The notes under the pieces were generated by a model that saw only the letters and a program-made list of their open reading frames with translations, had not been told where the DNA came from and made no database searches. From contig NZ_JACHJP010000002.1 of assembly GCF_014203715.1 (NCBI RefSeq), positions 558,001 through 622,000 of the forward strand: a DNA stretch of 64,000 bases. Direction: 5' to 3'. Origin of the DNA: Streptosporangium saharense (lineage in GTDB: Bacteria > Actinomycetota > Actinomycetes > Streptosporangiales > Streptosporangiaceae). A program made the translations under genes and the position numbers. Every line of letters begins with the position of its first letter. Position 1 is the first letter of the stretch. Shown one piece after another: positions 43,470-51,305 of the stretch.

Positions 43470-44744
43470 TCAGACCGGGTCGCGCAGGATCGGGCAGGTC
43501 ATGCAGTGCCCGCCGCCCCGGCCCTTGCCCAGCTCGAACCCCTCGATCTCGATCACCTCGACGCCGTGCTCACGCAGCTTGCGGTTGGTGAACTCGTTCT
43601 TGTGGTAGCCGACCACGACCCCCGGCTCCAGGGCGACGAAGTTGCTGCCGCTGTCCCACTGCTCCCTGGCCCGCTGGTAGTCGTCGCCCCCGGTGGAGAC
43701 GATGTCCAGCTTGCCGATCCCGAGGGCGTCCTCGAACGCGGCCGCCATGCCCGGTTCACGATGGACCCGTACGGTGCCGGGCCTGTCACCGGGACGCAGC
43801 GAGTAGACCTCGGCGTTCTCCACGACCGGCGGATAGCCGGTCGCCCTGTCCACGTCGAGCAGCGTGAAGACGGTGTCCAGGTGCATGTAGGAGCGGTGCG
43901 GAGGGATCTTGACCGCCAGCACCCGGGTCGCGGCCCCCGCGGCGAAGAGTTCCTTCGCCAGGTGCTCGACCATGATGGGGCTGGTGCGCTCGCTGACGCC
44001 GACGGCGACGACGCCGTTGCCGATGGGCATCATGTCGCCGCCCTCCATGCAGGCGTGCCCGAAGTCCTCCTCGTCGAAGCGGCCGTCGTCGCCCATCGGG
44101 GGATACCAGTAGGCGAAGCCGTCGTCGGCGAACATCGGGTGGAAGTGGTAGACGATGCTCTGGTTGAGCGTCTCCAGCCGACGGGCGTGATAGTAGAGCG
44201 GGTTGAGCGAGACGCCGCCGTACAGCCAGGCGGAGGGGTCGCGCTGGTAGAGCGAGTTGGGCAGCGGCGGCAGGATGAACGATCCCCGCTCGGCCATCGC
44301 GGTGACCAGCGAGCGCGCGTCGAAACCTTCCCGGCTGGCCTGTACGGCGGTGGCGAACTCCTCCTTGGTCAGCCCGCCGATCAGGTGCTCGGCGAGCTTC
44401 TCCCCGCTCCAGGAGGCGAGTTCGGAGCGCACCTCGTCCACGAGGGACGGCCCGACCGTCAGGTGGGTGACCGTGCGCTCGACCGCGTGCCGTTTCGCCT
44501 CGGGGGCGGCCTCAAGCGCCTCGGCGAGCAGCCGCTGGTGGTAGAAGACCTCGATGCCCCGCCCGCGCATCGTCTCGACGAACGCGTCGTGTTCGATCTG
44601 GGCGCGGCTGACCCAGAGCACGTCGTCGTAGAGCAGTTCGTCCTTGTTGACCGGCGTCAGCCGCTTCAGGCTCAGCTCCGGCCGGTGCACGATCACCTGG
44701 CGCAGCGTGCCGACCTCGGAGTGGACCCCGTACCTCGTGCTCAC
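43470..44744 (-). CDS. arcA: Arginine deiminase
   Basis: This 424-residue enzyme hydrolyses arginine to citrulline and ammonia. The catalytic residues are visible: [11 protein letters not shown] (Asp of EGGD), [12 protein letters not shown] (His), and the nucleophilic Cys414 in [11 protein letters not shown] near the C-terminus. GTG 44744 is taken as start since GGGGGA lies 6 bases upstream and the protein then begins [12 protein letters not shown]. No ornithine carbamoyltransferase or carbamate kinase gene (arcB, arcC) is next to it, so the full ADI pathway is not encoded here. Confidence 0.93.
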   Translation of the reverse strand: MSTRYGVHSEVGTLRQVIVHRPELSLKRLTPVNKDELLYDDVLWVSRAQIEHDAFVETMRGRGIEVFYHQRLLAEALEAAPEAKRHAVERTVTHLTVGPSLVDEVRSELASWSGEKLAEHLIGGLTKEEFATAVQASREGFDARSLVTAMAERGSFILPPLPNSLYQRDPSAWLYGGVSLNPLYYHARRLETLNQSIVYHFHPMFADDGFAYWYPPMGDDGRFDEEDFGHACMEGGDMMPIGNGVVAVGVSERTSPIMVEHLAKELFAAGAATRVLAVKIPPHRSYMHLDTVFTLLDVDRATGYPPVVENAEVYSLRPGDRPGTVRVHREPGMAAAFEDALGIGKLDIVSTGGDDYQRAREQWDSGSNFVALEPGVVVGYHKNEFTNRKLREHGVEVIEIEGFELGKGRGGGHCMTCPILRDPV

Positions 44745-44851
44745 CGCATCCCCCTCGATCACCTTGGCGAACCCAGGGGGACAGAACTCAGGGGGACAAA
44801 CCGCCGCAATCCTCTCGTTCCCCCATATTTCCCAAGGCAACCGTCCGGGGG

Positions 44852-45415
44852 TCAGGCGTCGAGGATGTGTTCGGCCAGCTCACGCGCGGAGATCGCCGGG
44901 TTCGTTCCCGGCCTGGTCGCCCCCGCCGCGAGGACGCCGTCAACGAGCAGGAGGAGCTGGTCGGCGGCGCGTCCGGGGCTCCGGTGCCCGAGCCTGACGA
45001 GTTCGTCCTCGAACAACCGGCGCACGCGTTCGCGGTAGTCGCGGGTGACGGCGTGGGCCGGGTGCCCGGGGTCGGCCAAGGCGAGGTCGGCGGCCAGGTA
45101 GCGGCACCCCCGGAAGCCCGGCCCGCCGACGATCTCGGCGAGCCGGTCGAAGACGGCCAGCAGCCGGGCACGGGGGTCCTCCCCCGCCGCGCGCATCGTC
45201 CGCAGATAGTCATCCTCGTCCTCGGCCGTGGTGCGCCGCAGCACCTCGGCGATCAGCCCGTCCTTGCCGCCGAAGTGCTCGTACAGCGAACGGCGCGCCA
45301 CGTTCGCCTCCCTCAGCAGGGCGTCGACGCCCACCCCGACCCCGTGGCGGTAGGTCAGCTCCCTGGCCGCCTCCAGGAGACGTTCGCGGGGACCGGGTCC
45401 GGTGCGTGTCGTCAT
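44852..45415 (-). CDS. TetR-family regulator
   Basis: This 187-residue repressor has the helix-turn-helix [20 protein letters not shown] and a C-terminal domain with [18 protein letters not shown], typical of QacR/AcrR-like members that carry a conserved Cys-Arg. It diverges from a two-gene unit (NTF2-like, medium-chain dehydrogenase) with 84 bases between, where a promoter and an overlapping inverted repeat are seen. It therefore probably represses that unit and itself. Confidence 0.87.
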   Translation of the reverse strand: MTTRTGPGPRERLLEAARELTYRHGVGVGVDALLREANVARRSLYEHFGGKDGLIAEVLRRTTAEDEDDYLRTMRAAGEDPRARLLAVFDRLAEIVGGPGFRGCRYLAADLALADPGHPAHAVTRDYRERVRRLFEDELVRLGHRSPGRAADQLLLLVDGVLAAGATRPGTNPAISARELAEHILDA

Positions 45416-45434
45416 GGGGCCAGCATCCCACCGG

Positions 45435-45464
45435 TTGACGAGTAGAACAACCGGTCGATATAAA
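45435..45464 (+). promoter_or_regulatory. Promoter for the NTF2-like/dehydrogenase genes
   Basis: TTGACG (45435-45440) and TATAAA (45459-45464) are spaced by 18 bases and are close to the sigma-70 consensus. The expected start of transcription, near 45471, leaves a leader of about 30 bases with AAGGAG before the ATG at 45500. It overlaps the inverted repeat described next. Confidence 0.6.
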
Positions 45465-45483
45465 TCCGTAGACCGAACGTTCT
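45444..45483. promoter_or_regulatory. Candidate TetR operator overlapping the -10 box
   Basis: AGAACAACCGGTC (45444-45456) and GACCGAACGTTCT (45471-45483) are inverted copies matching at 10 of 13 positions (outer AGAAC and inner CGGTC), separated by 14 bases that contain the -10 box. Its position would block polymerase in the manner of TetR-type repressors encoded divergently. Confidence 0.5.
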
Positions 45484-45499
45484 ATCCCAAGGAGCCGCA

Positions 45500-45871
45500 A
45501 TGCCATCCCGGACCACGGCCGAGGTCATCGACCTCTTCAACCGGGCGTTCGTCACCCACGCCCCCGAGATCCTCGACAACCTGGTCGCCGACGACTGCGT
45601 GATGGAGGCCGTCCAGCCCGCCCCCGACGGCGAACGCGTGGAGGGAGGCGAGGCGTGCCTGGCGTTCTGGCGGACGCTCGCCGACGACCGCGCCACCCAG
45701 TTCAGCCCCGAGGACGTCACGGTCGCGGGTGACCGCGCGACGATCCGCTGGCGTTACCGGTACGGCGACGGCCCTGCCGACTCGGTACGCGGCGTCAACC
45801 TCATGCGGATCCGCGACGGGCTGATCGTCGAGGCCCTCGGCTACAGCAAGACCGACGGGGTGCTGTCGTGA
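45500..45871 (+). CDS. NTF2-like / SnoaL-type protein
   Basis: This 123-residue cone-shaped-fold protein matches SnoaL-like polyketide cyclase/ketosteroid isomerase relatives (EVIDLFNRAFVTHAPEILDN, ERVEGGEACLAFWRTL, IRWRYRYGDGPADSVRGVNL). Such proteins can be isomerases or binding proteins; the substrate is unknown. AAGGAG precedes the ATG by 7 bases. The stop overlaps the dehydrogenase GTG, so the two are coupled. Confidence 0.82.
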   Translation: MPSRTTAEVIDLFNRAFVTHAPEILDNLVADDCVMEAVQPAPDGERVEGGEACLAFWRTLADDRATQFSPEDVTVAGDRATIRWRYRYGDGPADSVRGVNLMRIRDGLIVEALGYSKTDGVLS

Positions 45872-46872
45872 CGATCCGCAGCTACCACCTCGACAGCGGC
45901 GCCGGGCTGGCGGGCCTGACCCTCAGGGAGCACCCGGACCCGGCCCCCGGCCCGGGACAGGTCGCGATCGCCGTACGAGCGACGTCACTGAGCTTCCGCG
46001 AGCTGATGATCCTGCGCGGCGACTACGTGCTGCCGGTGAAGCCGCAGGTGATCCCGGTGTCCGACGGGGCGGGCGAGATCGTGGCGGTCGGGGCCGGGGT
46101 CGATCCGCTGCGGATCGGCGAACGGGTCATGGCCACGCTCTTCCCCAGCTGGCAGGACGGCCCGTTCGGCCTGGAACACCTGCCGCAGCGCGGCGGCTCC
46201 CTGGACGGCATGCTCACCGAGATCGCCCTGGTCGAGGAGGAGTCCCTGGTGCCTGTCCCCGGCCACCTGTCCTACGAGGAGGCCGCGACGCTCCCCTGCG
46301 TCGCGGTCACCGCGTGGAACGCCCTGACCGGCGCGGACGCCTCACGTCCCGGCCAGACCGTGGTGACGCAGGGCTCGGGCGGGGTCTCACTGTTCGCCCT
46401 CGGGTTCGCCAAGGCGCTCGGCGCCCGGGTGATCGCCACGACCGGCGACCCCGGGAAGGCGGCCCGCCTGCTCGACCTCGGCGCGGACGAGGTCGTCGAC
46501 CACCGGGCCGTCCCCGACTGGCCCGCCAGGGTCCGCGAGCTGACCGGCGGCCGGGGCGCCGACCACGTCATCGACGTCACCGGCCACCTGGAGCGGTCGC
46601 TCGGGGCGGTAGCGATGGCGGGCCAGGTGGCCTGCGTGGGCTTCATCTCCGGCGCCTCCCCGATCGACCCGCGCGTCCTGTTCGCCTCCGGCGCCACCGT
46701 CCGCCCCGTCGCGGTCGGCAGCCGCGCCCAGTTCCTCGCCATGAACAAGGTCATCGAGGCCAACGGCCTCCGCCCCGTCATCGACAGCGTCTTCCCCTTC
46801 GACAAAGCCCACGACGCCTACCACCACTACGCCTCAGGAAAAGCCTTCGGCAAGGTCGTCATCACCGTCTGA
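45868..46872 (+). CDS. Medium-chain NAD(P)-dependent dehydrogenase/quinone reductase-like
   Basis: This 334-residue MDR-superfamily enzyme has a GroES-like N-domain (VIPVSDGAGEIVAVGAGVDP) and a Rossmann domain with VTQGSGGVSLFALGFAKALG. The four-cysteine structural-zinc lobe is absent and the catalytic zinc ligands are not clear, which suggests a zinc-free reductase of the quinone oxidoreductase group. It starts at GTG overlapping the NTF2-like gene (GTGA) and is probably controlled by the divergent TetR. Confidence 0.85.
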   Translation: MTIRSYHLDSGAGLAGLTLREHPDPAPGPGQVAIAVRATSLSFRELMILRGDYVLPVKPQVIPVSDGAGEIVAVGAGVDPLRIGERVMATLFPSWQDGPFGLEHLPQRGGSLDGMLTEIALVEEESLVPVPGHLSYEEAATLPCVAVTAWNALTGADASRPGQTVVTQGSGGVSLFALGFAKALGARVIATTGDPGKAARLLDLGADEVVDHRAVPDWPARVRELTGGRGADHVIDVTGHLERSLGAVAMAGQVACVGFISGASPIDPRVLFASGATVRPVAVGSRAQFLAMNKVIEANGLRPVIDSVFPFDKAHDAYHHYASGKAFGKVVITV

Positions 46873-46965
46873 CCCGTGACCGCCGGACGTCCCGCACCGA
46901 AAACGCATGGCGTCCGTCTCGTCCTCCTCAAAGCGAGAGGCCACCGTACGGCCACCGGCCCAAAC

Positions 46966-47439
46966 TCAGCCGGTTTCCCAGAGCCGCTCGTCGGCGCAGA
47001 GCCGGATCTCGGTGATCCCGCTGACGTATCTGCCACCGCACCGGTCTCCCGGCACCACCAGATGCGGCCCCTGGCCGGTCAGCGACCGGTCATCCATCCA
47101 CAGTCCGAGCAGCACCCGGGCGTCGCCGAACTCCGGGTCGATCTCCCCCCACGAGACCGTCGCGCGATGGCCGTCACGACCCAGCACCGAGATCACGAAC
47201 CGCACCCGGTCCTTGCGCTCCTCCGGATCGAACAGCGGCCCGGCCCCTCGCAGCACGTCCAGCAGCAACGGGCCGGTGAACCGATGCCTGCGCGGCCCCG
47301 AGGTGCGGCACCTGAAGGTGACCTCGGCCTCGTACCGGGGCAACTCGTACAGTCGGCCGGGACTGATCACCCCCGCCGAACGCACGTCCCCGCTCAGCCG
47401 CACCCACCCACCGGAGGTCTCGATCGCCGCGGACCGCAT
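46966..47439 (-). CDS. Small molybdopterin-binding-domain protein (sulfite oxidase-like)
   Basis: This 157-residue protein matches the oxidoreductase molybdopterin-binding domain in reduced form: ELPRYEAEVTFRCRTSG has the cysteine at the position of the molybdenum ligand, RHRFTGPLLLDVLRGAG follows, and GPHLVVPGDRCGGRYVSGIT is the canonical end segment. The usual dimer domain is absent, as in the short actinobacterial group. ATG 47439 is used because GGGGAGG lies 5 bases upstream. There is no signal peptide. Whether it binds Moco or is a remnant or ligand-binding relative cannot be told. Confidence 0.7.
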   Translation of the reverse strand: MRSAAIETSGGWVRLSGDVRSAGVISPGRLYELPRYEAEVTFRCRTSGPRRHRFTGPLLLDVLRGAGPLFDPEERKDRVRFVISVLGRDGHRATVSWGEIDPEFGDARVLLGLWMDDRSLTGQGPHLVVPGDRCGGRYVSGITEIRLCADERLWETG

Positions 47440-47708
47440 TCCAGCCTCCCCACCCAAGGAGCGTCAGTAGCGGGAAACACTTACTCACCCTTTACCCGCA
47501 AAATCCGCCCTACCAACCCAAAAAACCCAGCGAAAGCAGCCCTGAACCACCCAAGCCCCTCGCTTTTGCGAGTTCACCTGGCGAAGCGGGGGCGCGCCGC
47601 CTTCCTGACCAAGCCAGAGAGGCTACGACCCTGATCCACCTCGGCGCCCACGAGGACGACGCGGAGACAGGCCGGTCTTCGACACCTCGGACCCGTGGAG
47701 CCCACGCC
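47440..47708. other. Intergenic region before the toxin-tail-like gene
   Basis: About 270 bases between divergent genes; less GC-rich around 47460-47570. The frame of the next gene is open back to at least 47463 with no start codon, which might reflect a longer ancestral gene truncated at its 5' end. No promoter was recognised. Confidence 0.35.
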
Positions 47709-47951
47709 GTGGCACTGGAACTCCAGTCGCACGTCGAGAAATTCTGGAAGCAGCACAAGGTGGCCATCGTCAATGATCTGACCATTGCCGACCCCCACAC
47801 GTACTATGTGCCGGCGGGCGCCGCATCGATATTCATTCGCAACGGCGACGGCGAACCGACACCTGAATCGGCTCGTGTCGGCGGCTTGCCGAGACACGCG
47901 CCAGGCATCTCAGGAAGGAAACACACAATAACCGGGAGTTTTCGCCGATGA
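47709..47951 (+). CDS. Short protein, possible C-terminal tail of a polymorphic toxin
   Basis: This 80-residue frame begins at GTG 47709 (VALELQSHVEKFWKQHKVAI) and ends GISGRKHTITGSFRR. It has a higher share of A/T-ending codons than its neighbours, and its stop overlaps the next ATG (ATGA), as in toxin-immunity pairs. No family is recognised. It has no ribosome site or secretion signal. It may be the remaining C-terminal part of a larger toxin, or an independent small protein. Confidence 0.45.
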   Translation: MALELQSHVEKFWKQHKVAIVNDLTIADPHTYYVPAGAASIFIRNGDGEPTPESARVGGLPRHAPGISGRKHTITGSFRR

Positions 47952-48235
47952 CCGAGATTCCAGTAGACAAGCTCAAAGATGTCTTCGACCTGCTCATGGA
48001 ACGGATCCACGCCGGTAAACAGGTGTTGCAAATCGACGCGGATGAATTCTGGTCCGTTCCCCGAGACCAGGCTTACGATGTCTACAGTAAGCCTCAAGAT
48101 CTCACGATAGGCGCGTTGTCCGATTCATGGAGTTACCTGGAAGACATGCTCTCCGACCCCGACCGCGTTGTGGGATACGGTTTCGTTTGGCTCTCCGAGG
48201 TTCTTCGTGCCATCGGTGACGAAACAGTCTCCTGA
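47948..48235 (+). CDS. Small acidic immunity-like protein
   Basis: This 95-residue acidic protein (VDKLKDVFDLLMERIHAGKQ; DEFWSVPRDQAYDVYSKPQD; VVGYGFVWLSEVLRAIGDE) resembles single-domain immunity proteins of polymorphic toxin systems, which commonly contain a YDVY-KP / DLTIG / LxWLxxVLRAIG pattern. The ATG overlaps the stop of the preceding short gene. Codon use is less GC3-biased than in the genes around. A very long hairpin lies 70 bases downstream. The immunity role is inferred from pattern and context. Confidence 0.55.
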   Translation: MTEIPVDKLKDVFDLLMERIHAGKQVLQIDADEFWSVPRDQAYDVYSKPQDLTIGALSDSWSYLEDMLSDPDRVVGYGFVWLSEVLRAIGDETVS

Positions 48236-48305
48236 GGCCACGAAAGTCTTGCATAAAACAATTGATTGAACGGGTGCCGAATAGCGGGACCCGAATTCCG
48301 CCAGG

Positions 48306-48354
48306 CGCGACCCTCCGCCGCCCTGCTCCAGGAGCAGGGCGGCGGAGGGTCGCG
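48306..48354. terminator. 24-bp perfect hairpin after the immunity-like gene
   Basis: The arms 48306-48329 and 48331-48354 are exact reverse complements with a single base (A) between; the centre reads CTGCTCCAGGAGCAG. A stem this long and GC-rich 70 bases after a stop is a strong terminator, although no T-run follows. It could equally be a scar of a mobile element or an integron-like structure. Confidence 0.6.
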
Positions 48355-48691
48355 GAAGCGGATGCGCCGGGACCGGCCAGTCAAGGAAGCCGCGAAGTGG
48401 CGGGTGGCCCGTAGACCACGGTCGAAGTGACAGCCGCCCCCGACAGCGCTCGCCGATCACGGAGCACTTTCGCGGGCGGCACCGGGCGCGGATGCGCCTG
48501 CGGCTCCCAGCGATCATCCTTCCGTTGACCCAGATCTTCCCGCGCCCGGGTGCGGCCATCGGGTAGGTGACCTGAATCGGCCATTTTCTTACTGTAATCA
48601 CGTGGCTACCTTCTGTGGCGATAGGTTGCCGTCGCCCCTCACGAGACCGCATCCCCGCGGCTGGGGGCACATCCACTCGAAGGAGCTTCCT
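48355..48691. other. Uninterpreted stretch between two hairpin-bounded genes
   Basis: About 340 bases without a gene I can support. On the minus strand a 67-codon frame (48381-48584, starting MADSGHLPDGRTRARE) is open, and another frame over the same bases reads KWPIQVTYPMAAPGRGK then IWVNGRMIAG. These look protein-like in two different frames, hinting at a frameshifted remnant. The plus-strand promoter of the 48692 gene should be near 48590. Confidence 0.3.
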
Positions 48692-49273
48692 ATGCGTCAC
48701 CTGCGTGTTCTGCCGCTGGCCGCCGCTCTCACCGCGCTGGCCGGTGTGCCCGCTCTCATATCGCCCGCCCAGGCCGCCGCCCTTCCCGCCTCCGCGAAGG
48801 CGCCGTCCGTCGCCGGTCAGGCGGCCGGTGAGGGGCCCGGTTGCGGCGGGCATCAGGCCGACTGGCGCTCGGCCACCATCGCCGCGGGCTTCTTCGGCTC
48901 GGTGCGGGCCACGTTCTGGAACGGCAACAGCGGCACCTACGGCAAGCGCCGGGTCGCCGTCGTGCCCGGTGGCGTGGTCCCCCTCCTGCCCAAGGGTGGC
49001 CTGGCAGCCATCGGCGGCAGCATCGAGGACATCTTCGCCGGGCAGCCGAAGACCTTCACCGGCACCGGCACGACCTCCAGGCGTGGCTACACCTGGACGA
49101 TCGCCCCCAGCACCGGCGACGCCCCCCGCCCCGGAGGGACCGCGGCCCTGCTCAACCCCCGATGCGCAGCGGGCAGCACCGCGGTCATCAGCGCCACCTA
49201 CCACTACCAGTCCAAGCCCTCCACCGGCGCCTACATCCGCACCCTCCTCGGAACCTTGACCCGCAAGGTCTAG
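48692..49273 (+). CDS. Secreted hypothetical protein
   Basis: This 193-residue protein starts at ATG 48692 after AAGGAG (8-base spacing). The signal peptide is clear (MRHLRVLPLAAALTALAGVP, cleavage near AQAAA). The mature chain has two cysteines (GPGCGGH, NPRCAAG) and a Gly/Thr-rich beta-like sequence (FTGTGTTSRRGYTWTIAP). No family is recognised. A 38-bp palindrome downstream probably terminates its message. Confidence 0.65.
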   Translation: MRHLRVLPLAAALTALAGVPALISPAQAAALPASAKAPSVAGQAAGEGPGCGGHQADWRSATIAAGFFGSVRATFWNGNSGTYGKRRVAVVPGGVVPLLPKGGLAAIGGSIEDIFAGQPKTFTGTGTTSRRGYTWTIAPSTGDAPRPGGTAALLNPRCAAGSTAVISATYHYQSKPSTGAYIRTLLGTLTRKV

Positions 49274-49372
49274 CAACGACGAACCAGCGCGGCAGCCGGT
49301 GAGAGCGGCTGCCGCGTGATCTGCGAGACCCCGCCACCCTGAGGCTCACGGCCGACGCGGAGGCGGTCGACT

Positions 49373-49410
49373 ATCGGGAGATGGGTCAGCCGGCTGACCC
49401 ATCTCCCGAT
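49373..49410. terminator. Perfect 38-bp palindrome
   Basis: The 38 bases are completely self-complementary (arms 49373-49391 and 49392-49410, centre CAGCCGGCTG). As RNA this gives a hairpin of about 17 bp with a 4-base loop, followed by GGTCTTCTCC. It lies 100 bases after the secreted protein stop. It is the second exceptionally long hairpin within 1.1 kb. Confidence 0.6.
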
Positions 49411-49534
49411 GGTCTTCTCCAGACGACATGTTCGCGCGGTTCGATTGAGGCGTTCACCAGCCATCGAGGATGCTCTGGCCAGTTCCAGCCATCAGCAACG
49501 CAAACGCCAGAATCCTCACGAGAACCACGACGAC

Positions 49535-49723
49535 ATGCGGGTTCTGGAAGATTCATGGCGGGCTGTCGGTACGTACCCGCGCTCCGAGGAGGCTTCGGTC
49601 CTCAACGAACTCGATGGCTGGTTCGCGGAAATTGAACTGGAGTCAACGGACCTCGAATCCATAGAATCACCCTCCTGGGCAGCGGTATTCGAGCCCTTTC
49701 GGCGTGATCTCCTTGGAGGGTGA
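49535..49723 (+). CDS. Very small acidic protein, partner of the next gene
   Basis: The 62-residue frame reads MRVLEDSWRAVGTYPRSEEA and ends FEPFRRDLLGG, with an acidic middle (ELDGWFAEIELESTDLESIE). The region upstream in this frame is not protein-like, so I start at ATG 49535. The ribosome site is weak. It is 6 bases upstream of a second small acidic gene; both are less GC-biased than the chromosome average. It could be a remnant of a larger gene or a small immunity/antitoxin-like protein. Confidence 0.4.
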   Translation: MRVLEDSWRAVGTYPRSEEASVLNELDGWFAEIELESTDLESIESPSWAAVFEPFRRDLLGG

Positions 49724-49729
49724 ACCATC

Positions 49730-50044
49730 ATGTCCGTAAGCCCGTCCCTGCTACGGGACGCACGCGACTGGATCGACACTCGCCTTGGGGAAATCCGCGA
49801 AAATGGCCTGCTGGCAAAGGTGAACAGCTCTCCGGAGAGTCGGCCCAAGCAGTGCATATGGTGGAGTCTGGAGGGCGATGAGCGAATGAGCATGATCGCT
49901 CTCTGGGATACGGGCGAGGCCGAGCTCAGCTTCGCTCTGATCGAGACCGGGGAGATCCGTTGCGAACATCGCGACATTGACGATTCCCCTGCCCTTGAGG
50001 ATGCTTTGCAAGCGGTTCTTGACTGGGTTTCCGTCACGGCTTAG
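49730..50044 (+). CDS. Immunity-like protein (TriTu-type candidate)
   Basis: This 104-residue acidic protein opens with LLRDARDWIDTRLGEIRENG and has a central beta sheet (CIWWSLEGDERMSMIALWDT; GEAELSFALIETGEIRCEHR) and a final helix (ALEDALQAVLDWVSVTA). The layout resembles the TriTu group of immunity proteins; I base this on recall of the pattern only. GGAGGGTG lies 11 bases before the ATG. No cognate toxin is adjacent, making it an orphan immunity candidate. Confidence 0.5.
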   Translation: MSVSPSLLRDARDWIDTRLGEIRENGLLAKVNSSPESRPKQCIWWSLEGDERMSMIALWDTGEAELSFALIETGEIRCEHRDIDDSPALEDALQAVLDWVSVTA

Positions 50045-50172
50045 CACAGAGGACGCTCTCACGACATCTGACGACACTGGCCGAGATGCTTCAACCGATG
50101 CCAGGCCGTTCGGCCCTGGGAAGACCGGTCCCGTTGCCTATCCGACCTCCCAAGGAGTGCCATCCGACGCCG

Positions 50173-50658
50173 CTACCCGGTCCCTGAGGTCCGCGTCTGG
50201 TTGTAGAAGATGCCCAGCCGGTCGATTCGCCAGAGCTGGCCGTACACGATGAGGGTTGTGCCGAACGCGGTCGGCCAGATTTGCAGGGTGATCAGCCCCC
50301 ACGCCAGCAGGGAGACTCCGGCGAGCGCACCGACGGTCCAGATTCGCTGGGCTACCGCGAATCCGGCAGGCATGTGTGAGCGGTCCTTCAGCCAGAGGCG
50401 TTCGCCGTAGATGCCTCTGGAGGACCAGGCGGTCGGTCTGGCGATCGGGGGGAAGGCGTGCGGGTTGGCCCACAGCCACAGGACGACCAGTGCCAGCGGT
50501 GCCAGCGACCACCAGCCGATCCACACGCGGCTCCAGATCGCCAGGATGGCGAGCGGGATGGCGGCGAAGCGGGTCCAGACGCTCCACGGGTTGGCGTGAC
50601 GCTTCCACGCCTCCTCGGTCATCCCGGCCATGTTCGCGTATCTGTCCAGAACGCTCAT
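50173..50658 (-). CDS. DUF6653-like small membrane protein
   Basis: This 161-residue protein has four likely membrane segments (WTRFAAIPLAILAIWSRVWI; LAPLALVVLWLWANPHAFPP; RIWTVGALAGVSLLAWGLIT; AFGTTLIVYGQLWRIDRLGI) and an N-terminal soluble helix (MAGMTEEAWKRHANPWSVW). It resembles the DUF6653 family; function is unknown. The ATG overlaps the TetR stop (ATGA), so the two are co-translated and the TetR probably controls it. Confidence 0.65.
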   Translation of the reverse strand: MSVLDRYANMAGMTEEAWKRHANPWSVWTRFAAIPLAILAIWSRVWIGWWSLAPLALVVLWLWANPHAFPPIARPTAWSSRGIYGERLWLKDRSHMPAGFAVAQRIWTVGALAGVSLLAWGLITLQIWPTAFGTTLIVYGQLWRIDRLGIFYNQTRTSGTG

Positions 50659-51251
50659 GTCAGCATTCCCCTCGCCAGAGTCCTGATGGTGGCTTCGAGC
50701 ACCTGCTCGTAGGCGGGGCCGAAGCGGTCGCGGTTGAGAACGATGAGGCCCACCCCACGGATCACCCCGACCAGCGTCTCCGGTGGGATGTCCGTGACCA
50801 CGACACCGGCGCGTTGCCCCTCGGCCAGGTAGTCGAGCAGCGGTGTGACGATCTGCGGGGTGACGCGGGCGATCTGTTCGGGGCCGACGCGCCTGGTCAC
50901 CGCCTCCAGTTCGTCTGGCCGCGCCAGGAGGCGCCGGTAGAGGGGGTCGTCGGTGAGCACACCGGTGATGGCGCGCATGACGGCGACCAGGCTCTCCTCC
51001 CCCGGTGGACCGGTGAGGGCCGTCGCGACCCGGGCGGCCACCTGCGGGGCGCGGCGGAGCATGACCTCCAGATACAGCGACTCCTTGGAGTCGAAGAATG
51101 CGTAGAAGCTGCCCTTCGCGATGCCCGCGGAGGCGACGAGCTCGTCAAGCGAGGTCTTCTTCAGCCCCTGCGTGGTGAACAGCTCCTCACCGGCGTCGAG
51201 CAGCACGCGGGTGATGTGCGTCTTCTCCTCGGTGGTGAACGCGATTGCCAA
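50655..51251 (-). CDS. TetR-family regulator
   Basis: This ~198-residue repressor has the helix-turn-helix LVASAGIAKGSFYAFFDSKE. I prefer TTG 51251 as start: AAAGGAG lies 8 bases upstream, and an inverted repeat sits just before it. ATG 51272 would place that ribosome site inside the gene. The C-terminal domain is divergent, as usual. It is followed by the overlapping membrane protein gene. Confidence 0.85.
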   Translation of the reverse strand: MAIAFTTEEKTHITRVLLDAGEELFTTQGLKKTSLDELVASAGIAKGSFYAFFDSKESLYLEVMLRRAPQVAARVATALTGPPGEESLVAVMRAITGVLTDDPLYRRLLARPDELEAVTRRVGPEQIARVTPQIVTPLLDYLAEGQRAGVVVTDIPPETLVGVIRGVGLIVLNRDRFGPAYEQVLEATIRTLARGMLT

Positions 51252-51252
51252 G

Positions 51253-51283
51253 GCTATGACTCCTTTGGTCATTTGTTCATAGC
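51253..51283 (-). promoter_or_regulatory. Candidate operator at the TetR start
   Basis: GCTATGA (51253-51259) and TCATAGC (51277-51283) are exact 7-bp inverted arms. The AT-rich spacer includes the AAAGGAG ribosome site, so a bound repressor would cover the translation start region. Self-regulation by the TetR is the simplest reading. Confidence 0.4.
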
Positions 51284-51305
51284 GTACTCCAACGGGCGGT
51301 GAGGG

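Noticed and set aside
48125..49276. Long minus-strand frame opposite the immunity-like and secreted-protein genes
   Set aside because: It runs antisense to two better supported genes, crosses the 24-bp hairpin and has no recognisable protein sequence over most of its length.
49373..49410. CRISPR-like repeat or insertion-sequence end
   Set aside because: The palindrome occurs once in the window with no spaced copies, no transposase and no cas gene.
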